Assembly (NCBI RefSeq): GCF_007018965.1
Contig: NZ_VJYZ01000009.1
Coordinates: forward strand, 1 to 54,460
From: Paracoccus marinus
GTDB taxonomy: Bacteria > Pseudomonadota > Alphaproteobacteria > Rhodobacterales > Rhodobacteraceae
Length of the DNA: 54,460 nt
Reading direction: 5' to 3'
Shown: positions 1 to 7,125 of the stretch, piece by piece
How positions within the stretch are numbered: the first letter of the stretch is position 1
How the letters are laid out: each line of letters opens with the position of its first letter
Notes under the pieces: model-generated
What the model was told of the DNA's origin: nothing
Seen by the model: only the letters and a program-made list of their open reading frames with translations
The model's database searches: none
Program-made: the position numbers and the translations under genes

Positions 1-77
1 TTCCAGAGCCCCATCGCCTTCGAGCGAAAGGCCCGCGAAGTGAGCTAAACGCTCTCCACAAAAGCCGGGCAAGTCCA
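1..77 (+). mobile_element. Right end of an IS3-family insertion sequence (partial)
   Basis: Bases 1-48 read FQSPIAFERKAREVS and then stop. This resembles the C-terminus of IS3-family OrfB transposases, which often end with an SP-x-A/E-FE motif. Bases 51-77, reverse complemented, begin TGGACTTGCCCGG and end TGTGGAGAGC. The same two blocks occur in the same order at 54385-54411, separated there by AAAA instead of CTTT, so the two ends of the window carry the two terminal inverted repeats of one element type. The IS is cut by the window edge. The inverted-repeat match is seen directly; the family assignment is from memory. Confidence 0.8.
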
Positions 78-369
78 CATCGACAAGTCGCGGCCTGTGC
101 GCATCTATCTGGTGAACGTGACCGAGTTCGACCCGATCAACTCGTTGCACCTGCATGCGAATTTCTTTGACTACTACGATACCGGCACCACCCTGACGCC
201 GACGCTGCGCACGGTCGATCTGATCATGCAGTGTCAGGCGCAGCGCGGGATCCTCGAGTTCAGCTTCGCCGAGCACGAGGACGGCATGTACATGTTCCAC
301 GCCCACCAGTCCGAATTCACCGAGCTTGGTTGGGTCGGGATGTTCGACGTTCGGGGGCCAGAAGCATGA
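78..369 (+). pseudogene. Multicopper oxidase, C-terminal fragment truncated by an IS
   Basis: The reading frame is open from the IS boundary and has a typical multicopper-oxidase end: IDKSRPVRIYLVNVTEF, then HLHANFFDYYDTG (an H-x-H copper motif), then GMYMFHAHQSEFTELGWVGMF near the stop. The parent enzyme would oxidise Cu+ or organic substrates in the periplasm. The usual HCH type 1 motif reads HAH here, so the Cys copper ligand is absent from this domain. That occurs in two-domain oxidases that hold type 1 copper elsewhere, or it may mean loss of activity. Only about 97 codons remain, without start or signal peptide. Its stop overlaps the next start (ATGA), which shows the original operon continued into the ZIP gene. 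Confidence 0.75.
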
Positions 370-1547
370 GCGACCAGAGCCAACCCACCCGCCCCGCAAT
401 GATCCGGCTGCTGCTTCTGTTTGTGCCGCTGGCGGTCATGCTTGGCGCCTTCGTCTGGATCGCGTCGCTCGATCCCCTCCGCAGTTTCAACAATGGCGCG
501 CCTCCGGTCGAGGCGCTGACGGTGGAGCGGACGATTCTGGACGAGACCGGCATCCAGATTCTGGTGCGCGCGGGCGGTTCAGAGGCCATGCAGATTGCGC
601 AGGTTGCCGTCGACGATGCCTATTGGACGTTCACGCAGGCCCCTCCGGGGGCCGTCGCGCGTGGCACTGCCGTCTGGGTTCGCATCCCTTACCCATGGGT
701 GCTGGGTGAGGCGCATCGTGTGGCGCTGCTGTCCAACACCGGCACGGCGTTTGAACATGAAATCGCCGTAGCCGTGCCGACGCCGAAGGCCACGGCGGGC
801 CAGCTGCGCATTCAGGCGCTGGTCGGGGCGATTGTCGGCCTGTTGCCCGTGGCGCTCGGCCTGATGTTCTATCCGGCGATGCGCGGTGTCGGGCGGACCG
901 GGATGAACTTCCTGCTCGCGCTGACCGTCGGGCTGCTGGCCTTCCTGCTCATCGACATGACCTTAGAGGCGCTGGAGCTTTCAGCCGGAGCCGCCGCATT
1001 GTTCCAAGGCTCGGCCATGGTCTGGCTGACGGCCTTGGCGTGCTTTCTGCTGCTGATGGCGATCGGACGCTGGCGCGGCCAACCGGAGGGTCTGGCGCTC
1101 GCCTTCTACATCGCCCTCGGGATCGGGTTGCACAACTTTGGCGAGGGGCTGGCGATCGGGGGCGCCTTTGCCGCCGGATCGGCGGGGCTTGGCACGTTCC
1201 TCGTCCTCGGCTTTGCGCTGCACAATGTGACCGAGGGGATCGGCATTGCAGCGCCGATGCTGCGGATTCGACCGCCGCTCTGGACCTTCGCAGCCCTGAC
1301 GCTTCTGGCTGGCGGCCCGGCCGTGCTGGGAATGTGGACGGGCAGTCTGGCCTATGCGCCGCAATGGTCGGCCTTGGCGCTGGCGGTCGGGGCCGGTGCG
1401 ATCCTGCAGGTCATGGTCGAGGTCAGCGCCTACCTGATGCGTCAGAACAGCGACCGGCAAGCGGCACTGTTTTCCCCCGCCGTTCTTGGCGGATTTCTTG
1501 GCGGGCTCGCCTTCATGTACGCGACGGCGGCGCTGATCAAGGTGTGA
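366..1547 (+). CDS. ZIP-family divalent metal transporter with N-terminal periplasmic domain
   Basis: Predicted 393-aa inner-membrane protein. A first membrane segment (about residues 12-33) is followed by a soluble region of about 100 residues, then about seven or eight hydrophobic segments. Two ZIP metal-site motifs are visible, HNFGEGLAIG and HNVTEGIGIA, which correspond to the helix 4 and helix 5 binding sites. ZIP proteins move Zn2+ and related cations into the cytoplasm or between pools; the substrate here is unknown. The extra N-terminal domain is unusual for the family. ATG at 366 was chosen because it overlaps the oxidase stop by 4 bp and starts just before a clean membrane segment. 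Coupling to a multicopper oxidase suggests a role in copper handling (inference). Confidence 0.85.
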   Translation: MSDQSQPTRPAMIRLLLLFVPLAVMLGAFVWIASLDPLRSFNNGAPPVEALTVERTILDETGIQILVRAGGSEAMQIAQVAVDDAYWTFTQAPPGAVARGTAVWVRIPYPWVLGEAHRVALLSNTGTAFEHEIAVAVPTPKATAGQLRIQALVGAIVGLLPVALGLMFYPAMRGVGRTGMNFLLALTVGLLAFLLIDMTLEALELSAGAAALFQGSAMVWLTALACFLLLMAIGRWRGQPEGLALAFYIALGIGLHNFGEGLAIGGAFAAGSAGLGTFLVLGFALHNVTEGIGIAAPMLRIRPPLWTFAALTLLAGGPAVLGMWTGSLAYAPQWSALALAVGAGAILQVMVEVSAYLMRQNSDRQAALFSPAVLGGFLGGLAFMYATAALIKV

Positions 1548-1716
1548 CCCGGACCATTCCCCGGCGTCGGATCATGGCGAGATCCGGCACACCGGCTTTT
1601 GCCGGGCGCAATCCGCGCGCTTGTCGCTGACACAATCGTCGCCGTGAACATGAGCTTTCTGCGCAGCGTTCTGCTCCGCCGACGGCTCACCGTTGTGTGA
1701 CGACAGGAGTTCGCTC

Positions 1717-1747
1717 TTGAACCTCAAGTCACTGGAGGCTTTAGGGA
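1717..1747 (+). promoter_or_regulatory. Possible MerR-family metal-responsive promoter
   Basis: A -35-like TTGAAC (1717-1722) and a -10-like TAGGGA (1742-1747) are separated by 19 bp, the long spacer typical of MerR/CueR-activated promoters. The spacer contains an imperfect dyad, CCTC (1722-1725) facing GAGG (1735-1738). It lies just upstream of the first SCO1 gene. The dyad is weaker than the one at 8728-8748, so the call is tentative. Confidence 0.45.
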
Positions 1748-1775
1748 GGACGCAAGAAGAGGAGTGACGGATCGG

Positions 1776-2369
1776 ATGCGATTGACACGGCTGCAAAAAA
1801 GCCTCTGGGCGGCGGCGGGTATTGCCATGCTGGGCTACGGGACGATGTTTCTGATTGCAGACCGTTTGCCCGCGCCGGTGGTCGAGGCCCCGTTCCGTCC
1901 CACCTTCGCACTCCCCGACGCCGAAGGGCGCCTGCGGACCCCGACGGAATTCGGGGGGAAACACATTCTGGTTTTCTTCGGGTTCACCAATTGCCCCGAC
2001 GTCTGCCCCACGACGCTGGCCGATGTCGCTCAGGTCATGGACGATCTGGGCGACGAGGCCACGCAAGTGCAGCCGCTCTTCATATCCATCGACCCCGAGC
2101 GCGACCGCAGGCTGGGTATTGCCGAATTCACCGCTGCCTTCCATCCCACCATCCTCGGGCTTGCCGGGGATGCGAACCAGACCCGGGCTGCGGCGGACAG
2201 CTTCCGCATTCACTACGCGCGCGAAGACGATGCCGCCGCGCCCGACGGCTATTCCATGTCGCACAGCCCCGCGCTTTACCTCATCGGGCCGGAGGGGGAC
2301 TGGCTGCGTCAGTTCACCTATGGCACGCCCGCCGCCGACATCCTTGCCGACCTCCAGAACCGCCTCTAG
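1776..2369 (+). CDS. SCO1/SenC/PrrC family copper chaperone
   Basis: 197-aa membrane-anchored thioredoxin-fold protein. A single hydrophobic segment spans about residues 10-27 and the rest is periplasmic. The CxxxC copper/redox motif is TNCPDVCPTT (Cys73, Cys77) and the distal His lies in YSMSHSP. SCO proteins bind copper and help build the CuA site of cytochrome oxidase, or buffer periplasmic copper and redox state. ATG at 1776 was preferred over GTG at 1764 because the GAGGAG ribosome site overlaps the GTG. It is the first gene of a tightly packed run (SCO, PCu(A)C, SCO, DUF411) with 4-bp overlaps. Confidence 0.92.
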   Translation: MRLTRLQKSLWAAAGIAMLGYGTMFLIADRLPAPVVEAPFRPTFALPDAEGRLRTPTEFGGKHILVFFGFTNCPDVCPTTLADVAQVMDDLGDEATQVQPLFISIDPERDRRLGIAEFTAAFHPTILGLAGDANQTRAAADSFRIHYAREDDAAAPDGYSMSHSPALYLIGPEGDWLRQFTYGTPAADILADLQNRL

Positions 2370-2379
2370 GAACATCACC

Positions 2380-2838
2380 ATGAAGCTCCCTGTTATTGCC
2401 GTTTTTGCCTTCGGCCTTTCCGCCGGCCTCGCCCAAGCAGAACCCGTCCGGCAGGGCAACCTTGAGATCGACGCGGCCTGGGCACGCGCCTCGATCGGTA
2501 CCTCGCGGCCGGGCGCCGCCTACTTCACCGTCCGCAACTTCGGCGACGAGGGCGATCGCCTGATCGGCCTGTCCTCGCCGGTCTCGACCATGACCATGCT
2601 GCACGAGACCACCCTTTCCGAGGGCATCTCCCGGATGGCCCATGTGGAGGCGGCCGAGATCCCCGCGAGCGGCGAACTCACACTCGAGCCGGGCGGGATG
2701 CACGTCATGCTGATGGAACTGGCCACACCTCTCCGGGAGGGTGCCACCTTCCCGCTGACGCTCGCCTTCGAGGCCGCGGGCGAGGTCACGGTGGAGGTGC
2801 ATGTGTTCGGACCGGGCGCCACGGGACCTGCGGAATGA
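2380..2838 (+). CDS. PCu(A)C family periplasmic copper chaperone
   Basis: 152-aa protein with a clear signal peptide (MKLPVIAVFAFGLSAGLAQA, cleavage after residue 20). The diagnostic ligand pattern H-x10-M-x21-H-x-M is complete: His75, Met86, His108, Met110. PCu(A)C proteins hold Cu+ in the periplasm and pass copper to SCO partners and to cytochrome oxidase. The gene lies between two SCO genes, 10 bp after the first and overlapping the second by 4 bp, which fits a working chaperone relay. No defect is visible. Confidence 0.94.
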   Translation: MKLPVIAVFAFGLSAGLAQAEPVRQGNLEIDAAWARASIGTSRPGAAYFTVRNFGDEGDRLIGLSSPVSTMTMLHETTLSEGISRMAHVEAAEIPASGELTLEPGGMHVMLMELATPLREGATFPLTLAFEAAGEVTVEVHVFGPGATGPAE

Positions 2839-3464
2839 GCCTCTCGCGCCGGCTCCTTCTCGGCGCGGGCGCGGTCACGGCACTCGGCGCCGGCGCGCTG
2901 GGTCTGGGCTGGTGGCAAGTGGACGGGCCCGGCGCGGCGCAGCCGGCGAGCCCTACCCGCAACCTGCCTCGACCGCTGGGCGAAATGGACGTCACGCTCA
3001 CGGACCATCGGGGCCGTCGGGTGACGATCTCGGACTGGGTCGGCAGGCCGAGCCTGGTTTTCTTCGGCTTCACCTGGTGCCCCGACGTCTGCCCCACCAC
3101 GCTCTCGGACATCTCGCTCTGGCTGGAGGAGCTGGGGCCAGACGCCGACCGCCTCAACGTGGCTCTGATCTCTGTGGACCCCGAGCGTGACACGCCGGAG
3201 GTTCTTGCGGACTACCTCGGCTATTTCGATCCGCGCATCGTCGGTGTGACCGGAGAGCCAGGCGAGGTCGCCCGCATTCTTGGCGACTTCCGCGCGAAGG
3301 CAGAGCGCATCGAGGACGTAAAGGGTGACTACACCATGAATCATACTGCCGGTGTGTTCCTGTTCCGGGCCGACGGAAGCTTTGGCAGCATCATCGACTT
3401 TCACGAGGACCGAAGGTTCGCCGTTCCCAAGATCCGGCGGGCCATGAAAAAGGAGCAACCATGA
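2835..3464 (+). CDS. Second SCO1/SenC family protein
   Basis: 209-aa thioredoxin-fold protein with an N-terminal hydrophobic anchor (about residues 7-27, RRLLLGAGAV, possibly Tat-like). The CxxxC motif is TWCPDVCPTT (Cys82, Cys86) and the conserved His lies in MNHTAG. It is closer to the classical SCO consensus (ISVDPERDTPEVL) than the first copy. Paired SCO proteins flanking PCu(A)C suggest division of labour between copper delivery and thiol reduction (inference). It overlaps its neighbours by 4 bp on both sides, indicating translational coupling. Confidence 0.92.
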   Translation: MSLSRRLLLGAGAVTALGAGALGLGWWQVDGPGAAQPASPTRNLPRPLGEMDVTLTDHRGRRVTISDWVGRPSLVFFGFTWCPDVCPTTLSDISLWLEELGPDADRLNVALISVDPERDTPEVLADYLGYFDPRIVGVTGEPGEVARILGDFRAKAERIEDVKGDYTMNHTAGVFLFRADGSFGSIIDFHEDRRFAVPKIRRAMKKEQP

Positions 3465-3928
3465 TTGATCGTATTCGACGCTTCACGCAGGGCGTAGCGG
3501 TCCTGCTGACGACGACCTCGGCCGCCATGGCCGCCGATCGCGGAACGGTCCATGTGGTCGAAGGGACCGGCTGCGAATGCTGTTCCCAGTGGACCGAGTA
3601 TCTGCGCCAGAACGGCTTCGAGGTGACATCCGAGGAACGCTACGGTGCTCTTCTGATCCGGCACAAAATGGACTTGGGCGTCCCGACCAGTCAGTTGTCG
3701 TGCCATACGGGAGAGATCGACGGCTATTTCATAGAAGGCCATGTCCCCGCGGCCGACATCGAGCGCCTTCTGAAAGAGAGGCCGGATGCCGCAGGGCTCG
3801 CGGTTCCCGGAATGCCCTATGGCAGTCCCGGGATGGGACCCGAAAACAAGCGTAAAGCCTACGACGTCAATCTTGTTAAGCGGGATGGCTCGGTTGAGGT
3901 GTTCTCGCACTACCCCGCCGCGCAATAA
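3461..3928 (+). CDS. DUF411 metal-binding protein, copy 1
   Basis: 155-aa periplasmic protein with a signal peptide ending about residue 25 (AAMAAD). The DUF411 metal-binding signature is visible: HVVEGTGCECC (Cys38, Cys40, Cys41), then SCHTGEIDGY and EGHVPAADI, ending with the PGMPYGSPGM motif. DUF411 proteins are common in copper and silver resistance clusters and are thought to bind or deliver copper; their mechanism is not settled. ATG overlaps the upstream SCO stop by 4 bp. A second intact copy lies at 11416-11901 and a ruined one near 5258-5521. Confidence 0.88.
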   Translation: MIDRIRRFTQGVAVLLTTTSAAMAADRGTVHVVEGTGCECCSQWTEYLRQNGFEVTSEERYGALLIRHKMDLGVPTSQLSCHTGEIDGYFIEGHVPAADIERLLKERPDAAGLAVPGMPYGSPGMGPENKRKAYDVNLVKRDGSVEVFSHYPAAQ

Positions 3929-3951
3929 TCTCCGGATGATATAAATTGCCG

Positions 3952-4467
3952 ATGCTTCGACCGAACCGCCGTCATTTTTCGCTCACGATGCTCGCGGCTC
4001 TGGCCGCGTGCGGCACGCAACCCCCCGTCTTGAAGAGGTACCTGGGGCCTCCGGTGACACAGGTCGTCGTTCAGAAGGAGCGGCGCCGAATGTACCTGCT
4101 CAGCGGGCAGACGGTCCTGAAATCGTATGACTTCGGACTGGGAAACGAGCCCATCGGCCACAAGCAGTTTGAAGGCGACGGAAAGACCCCGGAGGGCCTC
4201 TATTACATCGACCGTTTCAATCCCCGCAGTCGATACCATCTTTCAGTGGGGATTTCCTATCCGAATGAGCGGGACCGAGCTTTTGCGGAGCAGTTCGGAT
4301 TGGATCCGGGCGGTGATATCATGATCCATGGCCGCGGGCCGGAGGGAAAGCGTCTGGTCAGACAGAAGCGGGACTGGACGGCGGGCTGCATCACGGTCAG
4401 CGACGACGAGGTCGAAGATATCTTCGCGATGCTGCGCCTCGGGGTGCCGGTGATGATTTACCCCTGA
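3952..4467 (+). CDS. L,D-transpeptidase (YkuD) family lipoprotein
   Basis: 171 aa. The N-terminus has a lipoprotein signal with LAAC at about residues 18-21. The YkuD catalytic region is visible as MIHGRGPEG followed about 20 residues later by TAGCITVSDDEVEDI, with the nucleophile Cys in AGC. Such enzymes make 3-3 peptidoglycan crosslinks or attach proteins to the wall. ATG at 3952 gives the best signal; a TTG lies 6 bp upstream. It faces another YkuD gene across a shared hairpin. Copper is known to inhibit L,D-transpeptidases, so extra copies in a copper island may compensate (inference). Confidence 0.87.
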   Translation: MLRPNRRHFSLTMLAALAACGTQPPVLKRYLGPPVTQVVVQKERRRMYLLSGQTVLKSYDFGLGNEPIGHKQFEGDGKTPEGLYYIDRFNPRSRYHLSVGISYPNERDRAFAEQFGLDPGGDIMIHGRGPEGKRLVRQKRDWTAGCITVSDDEVEDIFAMLRLGVPVMIYP

Positions 4468-4486
4468 TATCATGGCTCGTAGGTGA

Positions 4487-4517
4487 GGGCGGGCCGGAGA
4501 TGTCTCCGGCTCCGCCC
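4487..4517. terminator. Bidirectional hairpin between two convergent genes
   Basis: GGGCGG-G-CCGGAGA, a TG loop, then TCTCCGG-CT-CCGCCC form a long GC-rich stem with one internal mismatch. It sits in the 62-bp gap between the convergent L,D-transpeptidase genes and probably ends both transcripts. There is no strong T tract on either side. Confidence 0.7.
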
Positions 4518-4529
4518 TTCGATGGTAGA

Positions 4530-5186
4530 TCAGAAGACCGCGACCTGTGTGCCTATCTCGGCGACCTCGTAGAGTTTCAGGACATGCTCGTTATAAAGAC
4601 CGTAGCATCCGTTCGACGATTTGCGGCCGATCTTCCGGGTGTCGTGGGTTCCGTGAATCAGATATGCAGGCCATGAAAGATAAAGGCCGCGGACGCCCAG
4701 CGGATTTTCTGGCACGCCTCCTTCGACGCGTTGCGGCAGCGAAGGATCTCTCTCGCGCATGCTCGGGGTCGGGGTCCACGGAGGGTTTTCCGCTTTTCTG
4801 ACGATCTCGGTCTTTCCTCTGCGGGTCAGATCCTCGGATACGGGTACCGCTGTAGGGAACAACAAGTATACCGATTCGTCGGCAGACCAGTAATGCAGCG
4901 CCCGCGAGGTCACATCAGCAAGGATGACGCCCTTTCCCAGACTCGGATAGAAATCGCTCCAATGCCACGCGCGAAAAGACGACTGATTGCGGCGTTGATC
5001 GGCGTCCGGGTCTACCTGAAACACGCCGAGGTCGGGGGCCGCCCCTCCGGCGGAACCGTAGACAGGCATTCCGGTATAAGGGTCGATATTCTGTGCGAAA
5101 CTCCGTCCGGCCGGAAGGACGAGCGCCGTGGCCATCAGTCCGGTCAAGAACTGTCGGCGCCCGCTCGATCGATCTGCCTGTGTCAT
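4530..5186 (-). CDS. L,D-transpeptidase (YkuD) family protein with Tat-like signal
   Basis: 218-aa exported protein. The N-terminus SGRRQFLTGLMATALVLPAG resembles a twin-arginine signal. The catalytic region is LIHGTHDTRKIGRKSSNGCYG, giving the HG...SNGC pattern with Cys as nucleophile. It is longer than the neighbouring YkuD lipoprotein and only distantly similar, so the pair is not a recent duplication. It is transcribed towards that gene. The likely role is peptidoglycan remodelling in the periplasm; the link to metal stress is by context only. Confidence 0.87.
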   Translation of the reverse strand: MTQADRSSGRRQFLTGLMATALVLPAGRSFAQNIDPYTGMPVYGSAGGAAPDLGVFQVDPDADQRRNQSSFRAWHWSDFYPSLGKGVILADVTSRALHYWSADESVYLLFPTAVPVSEDLTRRGKTEIVRKAENPPWTPTPSMRERDPSLPQRVEGGVPENPLGVRGLYLSWPAYLIHGTHDTRKIGRKSSNGCYGLYNEHVLKLYEVAEIGTQVAVF

Positions 5187-5257
5187 GTCCCACCTTTCGC
5201 TATTGTTTTCATTGCGATACTAGCTGCCCACTGCTGCCCTTCAAGAACAATGGAGAT

Positions 5258-5521
5258 CATGACCCATAACGCCTGCGTGAGACGGATAGGCGAAGTGTCT
5301 CACGTCGACGTGACCTGGTGTTGGCGCTGGGCTGGGCTGCACCTCAGGTGGCCTCCTTCGCTACGGGCTGCAGCCGTGCTGGCCGTCCACGTCGTCGAGG
5401 GCACTGGTTGCGCCTGCTGCACCCGCGCACGGCTTCTGGGGGCGGGAAGAATGCAGTGTCACCGAAGAGGAGTTCTACGGAGGCCCCTTTCGTGAGCCAC
5501 AAGCTCGACAATGACCTACCC
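5258..5521 (+). pseudogene. Decayed DUF411 gene
   Basis: Bases around 5387-5425 translate to AVHVVEGTGCACC, nearly the same as HVVEGTGCECC in the intact DUF411 gene at 3461. After a frame change, the following stretch reads HGFWGREECSVTEEEFYGGP, matching the GFEVTSEERYG region of the intact copy. A signal-like stretch (LALGWAAPQVASFA, about 5320-5360) lies in yet another frame. At least two frameshifts and loss of the C-terminal half show a dead copy. It fills most of the gap between 5187 and 5562. Confidence 0.7.
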
Positions 5522-5562
5522 CAAGGAGGATGATGTCCTGCCACACCGCGCCGACCACCCAT

Positions 5563-6006
5563 CTATCGGCCTCGCGCGCTCGTCTCGGCCTGATAGCTCC
5601 GCTCGCGTTCCGGCCACGTGCTCTTGATGTAGGCGAGCACGGCCCGGATCTCGGCGTCGCTGAGGACATCGGCAAACCCGGGCATGTCGCTCTCGTATCC
5701 GCCCCCCACGATGGCGGCGGTGCCTTCCTTGACGATCCGGAACAGGATGTCGTCCGGATGATGCCATGTGTGGCCGGTGGCGTCGTGCGGGGGAGCCGGC
5801 AGGCGCCCGGAGGGCAGAGGCATTTGCCAGTCCGGCTGCCCCTCAAGCTGCGCGCCATGACATGCGGCGCACTGGGTCTCGTAAATGGTGCGGCCCAGTG
5901 CGATCGTCTCGGCATTCTCCGCATCCGCCCGCAGCCCGACAAGGATCCAGGTGGTGATGAGCGCGGAGGCGGTGAGGCCGATGAGGGTTGGTATCCGGAG
6001 CATCAT
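5563..6006 (-). CDS. Class I cytochrome c, membrane-anchored
   Basis: 147 aa. An N-terminal hydrophobic segment (about residues 8-24) serves as anchor or uncleaved signal. Heme attachment is CAACH (Cys46, Cys49, His50) and the distal ligand is Met108 in ESDMPGF. It is a monoheme periplasmic electron carrier of the small c-type found beside copper oxidases and resistance genes. It could accept electrons from a multicopper oxidase (inference). The gene starts ATGATG and overlaps by 4 bp the end of a short upstream frame on the same strand. Confidence 0.88.
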   Translation of the reverse strand: MMLRIPTLIGLTASALITTWILVGLRADAENAETIALGRTIYETQCAACHGAQLEGQPDWQMPLPSGRLPAPPHDATGHTWHHPDDILFRIVKEGTAAIVGGGYESDMPGFADVLSDAEIRAVLAYIKSTWPERERSYQAETSARGR

Positions 6007-6107
6007 TTGGCATGCTGGGCGAGCCAGTCCTGCAGGAACACGATCCGCGCGTGCTGTTCGTCGCCGGTGACTTCGGCAGACTGATGGCAGAAACGGTCTG
6101 AACGCAT
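6003..6107 (-). other. Short reading frame, possible remnant of a gene coupled to cytochrome c
   Basis: A 34-codon frame from ATG 6107 ends DEQHARIVFLQDWLAQHAK. Its stop overlaps the cytochrome c start (ATGA). The C-terminus looks protein-like and the overlap is typical of a real operon partner. Upstream of about 6120 the frame is covered by a gene on the other strand. It may be a very short gene or the surviving 3' end of a lost one. I do not recognise the family. Confidence 0.35.
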
Positions 6108-6161
6108 GTCGGCAGCACCATGATCAGCGGAACACTTCGCCTCCTCGGCCGTTCCCACAGG

Positions 6162-6578
6162 ATGCAACGGCGGACCCCCCGGACGAAAGCCGGATTCGTC
6201 TGGCAGAAGCTTGCGAACGCACTGGCGCTTCTTGCAACTGCCATGCTCATCGCCCATGGCGCGGCGGCCGGAAGTCTGGTGCCCCACAGTCATGCCCACA
6301 TCTCCGTCCACGCCGAATCTTCGCCGACGGCGACGAACGTGGCGGACCCCGTCCCGCATCACGCTCCTTCGATGGCTGTGGGGGAGGAGCCCAGCGATGA
6401 CAACCATGACACGCTCGCCTGTTGCGGAGATGCGTGCCTGGCAGCGCTGATCCCCGGCCGAACCGCCGATCTGAAAGAGCCGCGCAGGAGCGATCAGAAG
6501 TTTGTGATGCCAGTCTCCTTGCTCAGCGGGCTTGCCCCGGATGGGCCGCGCCGTCCGCCGCGGGACCATCTGATCTGA
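6162..6578 (+). CDS. CopL-like small periplasmic protein, copy 1
   Basis: About 138 aa. A hydrophobic signal (ANALALLATAMLIAHGAAAG, about residues 18-37) precedes a His-rich mature part (VPHSHAHISVHAE, DPVPHHAP) and a TLACCGDACLAAL motif. This layout of His clusters followed by a CC-x3-C motif and a short tail resembles small proteins annotated as CopL-family metal-binding regulators in copper operons. A related gene lies at 12027-12437. The start is uncertain: ATG 6120 in the same frame would add 14 residues. Metal binding in the periplasm is likely; function beyond that is unknown. Confidence 0.65.
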   Translation: MQRRTPRTKAGFVWQKLANALALLATAMLIAHGAAAGSLVPHSHAHISVHAESSPTATNVADPVPHHAPSMAVGEEPSDDNHDTLACCGDACLAALIPGRTADLKEPRRSDQKFVMPVSLLSGLAPDGPRRPPRDHLI

Positions 6579-6755
6579 TCGTTACCCATCGTGAGCGCGT
6601 GTCGCGCCTTGCTGCCTGGCGTCGCTCGCGCCGGAGGGATGAGAAGACGGTCTGAAGACGCCAGGAAAGTCTTTTCGTGTCATCGCTGGCTGCGAGTGCC
6701 GAGCGCCACGCTTGCTGCTTCTCTTCCCGGCGCTTTCCGAAGATGGAGAATACAA

Positions 6756-7088
6756 ATGCACCAGATGTCCCCTGAAATGCAGAGCTGCATCGACGAATGC
6801 CTGAGCTGCCACAGCACTTGCCTCAGCATGGCCATGAACCATTGTCTTGAGGCAGGTGGCCGGCATGTCGAGCCGGAGCACTTCCGGCTCATGATCGCCT
6901 GCGCCGAAATTTGCCAGACCGCGGCGAATTTCATGCTGATCGGCACCAGTCATCACAAGCATCTCTGCCGTGAGTGTGCCGAGATCTGTGAGGAATGCGC
7001 CCGGAGCTGCGAGCAGGTCGGCGACATGCAGGAATGCGTGGATGCGTGCCGCCGGTGCGCCGAGAGCTGCCGGAAAATGGCGGCCTGA
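6756..7088 (+). CDS. Four-helix-bundle copper-storage-like protein (DUF326)
   Basis: 110-aa soluble protein with 16 cysteines in repeated CxxxC and CxxC spacings (for example CIDECLSCHSTC, CRECAEICEECARSC, ECVDACRRCAESC). This is the pattern of Csp/DUF326 four-helix bundles, which fill their core with many Cu+ ions bound to Cys. There is no signal peptide, so it probably acts in the cytoplasm as a copper sink. A GGAGA ribosome site precedes ATG 6756. It lies 37 bp upstream of the DUF305 gene and is probably cotranscribed. Confidence 0.9.
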   Translation: MHQMSPEMQSCIDECLSCHSTCLSMAMNHCLEAGGRHVEPEHFRLMIACAEICQTAANFMLIGTSHHKHLCRECAEICEECARSCEQVGDMQECVDACRRCAESCRKMAA

Positions 7089-7125
7089 TCCCCACCGAAA
7101 CCAGTTACATCAAAGGAGAACCCTT

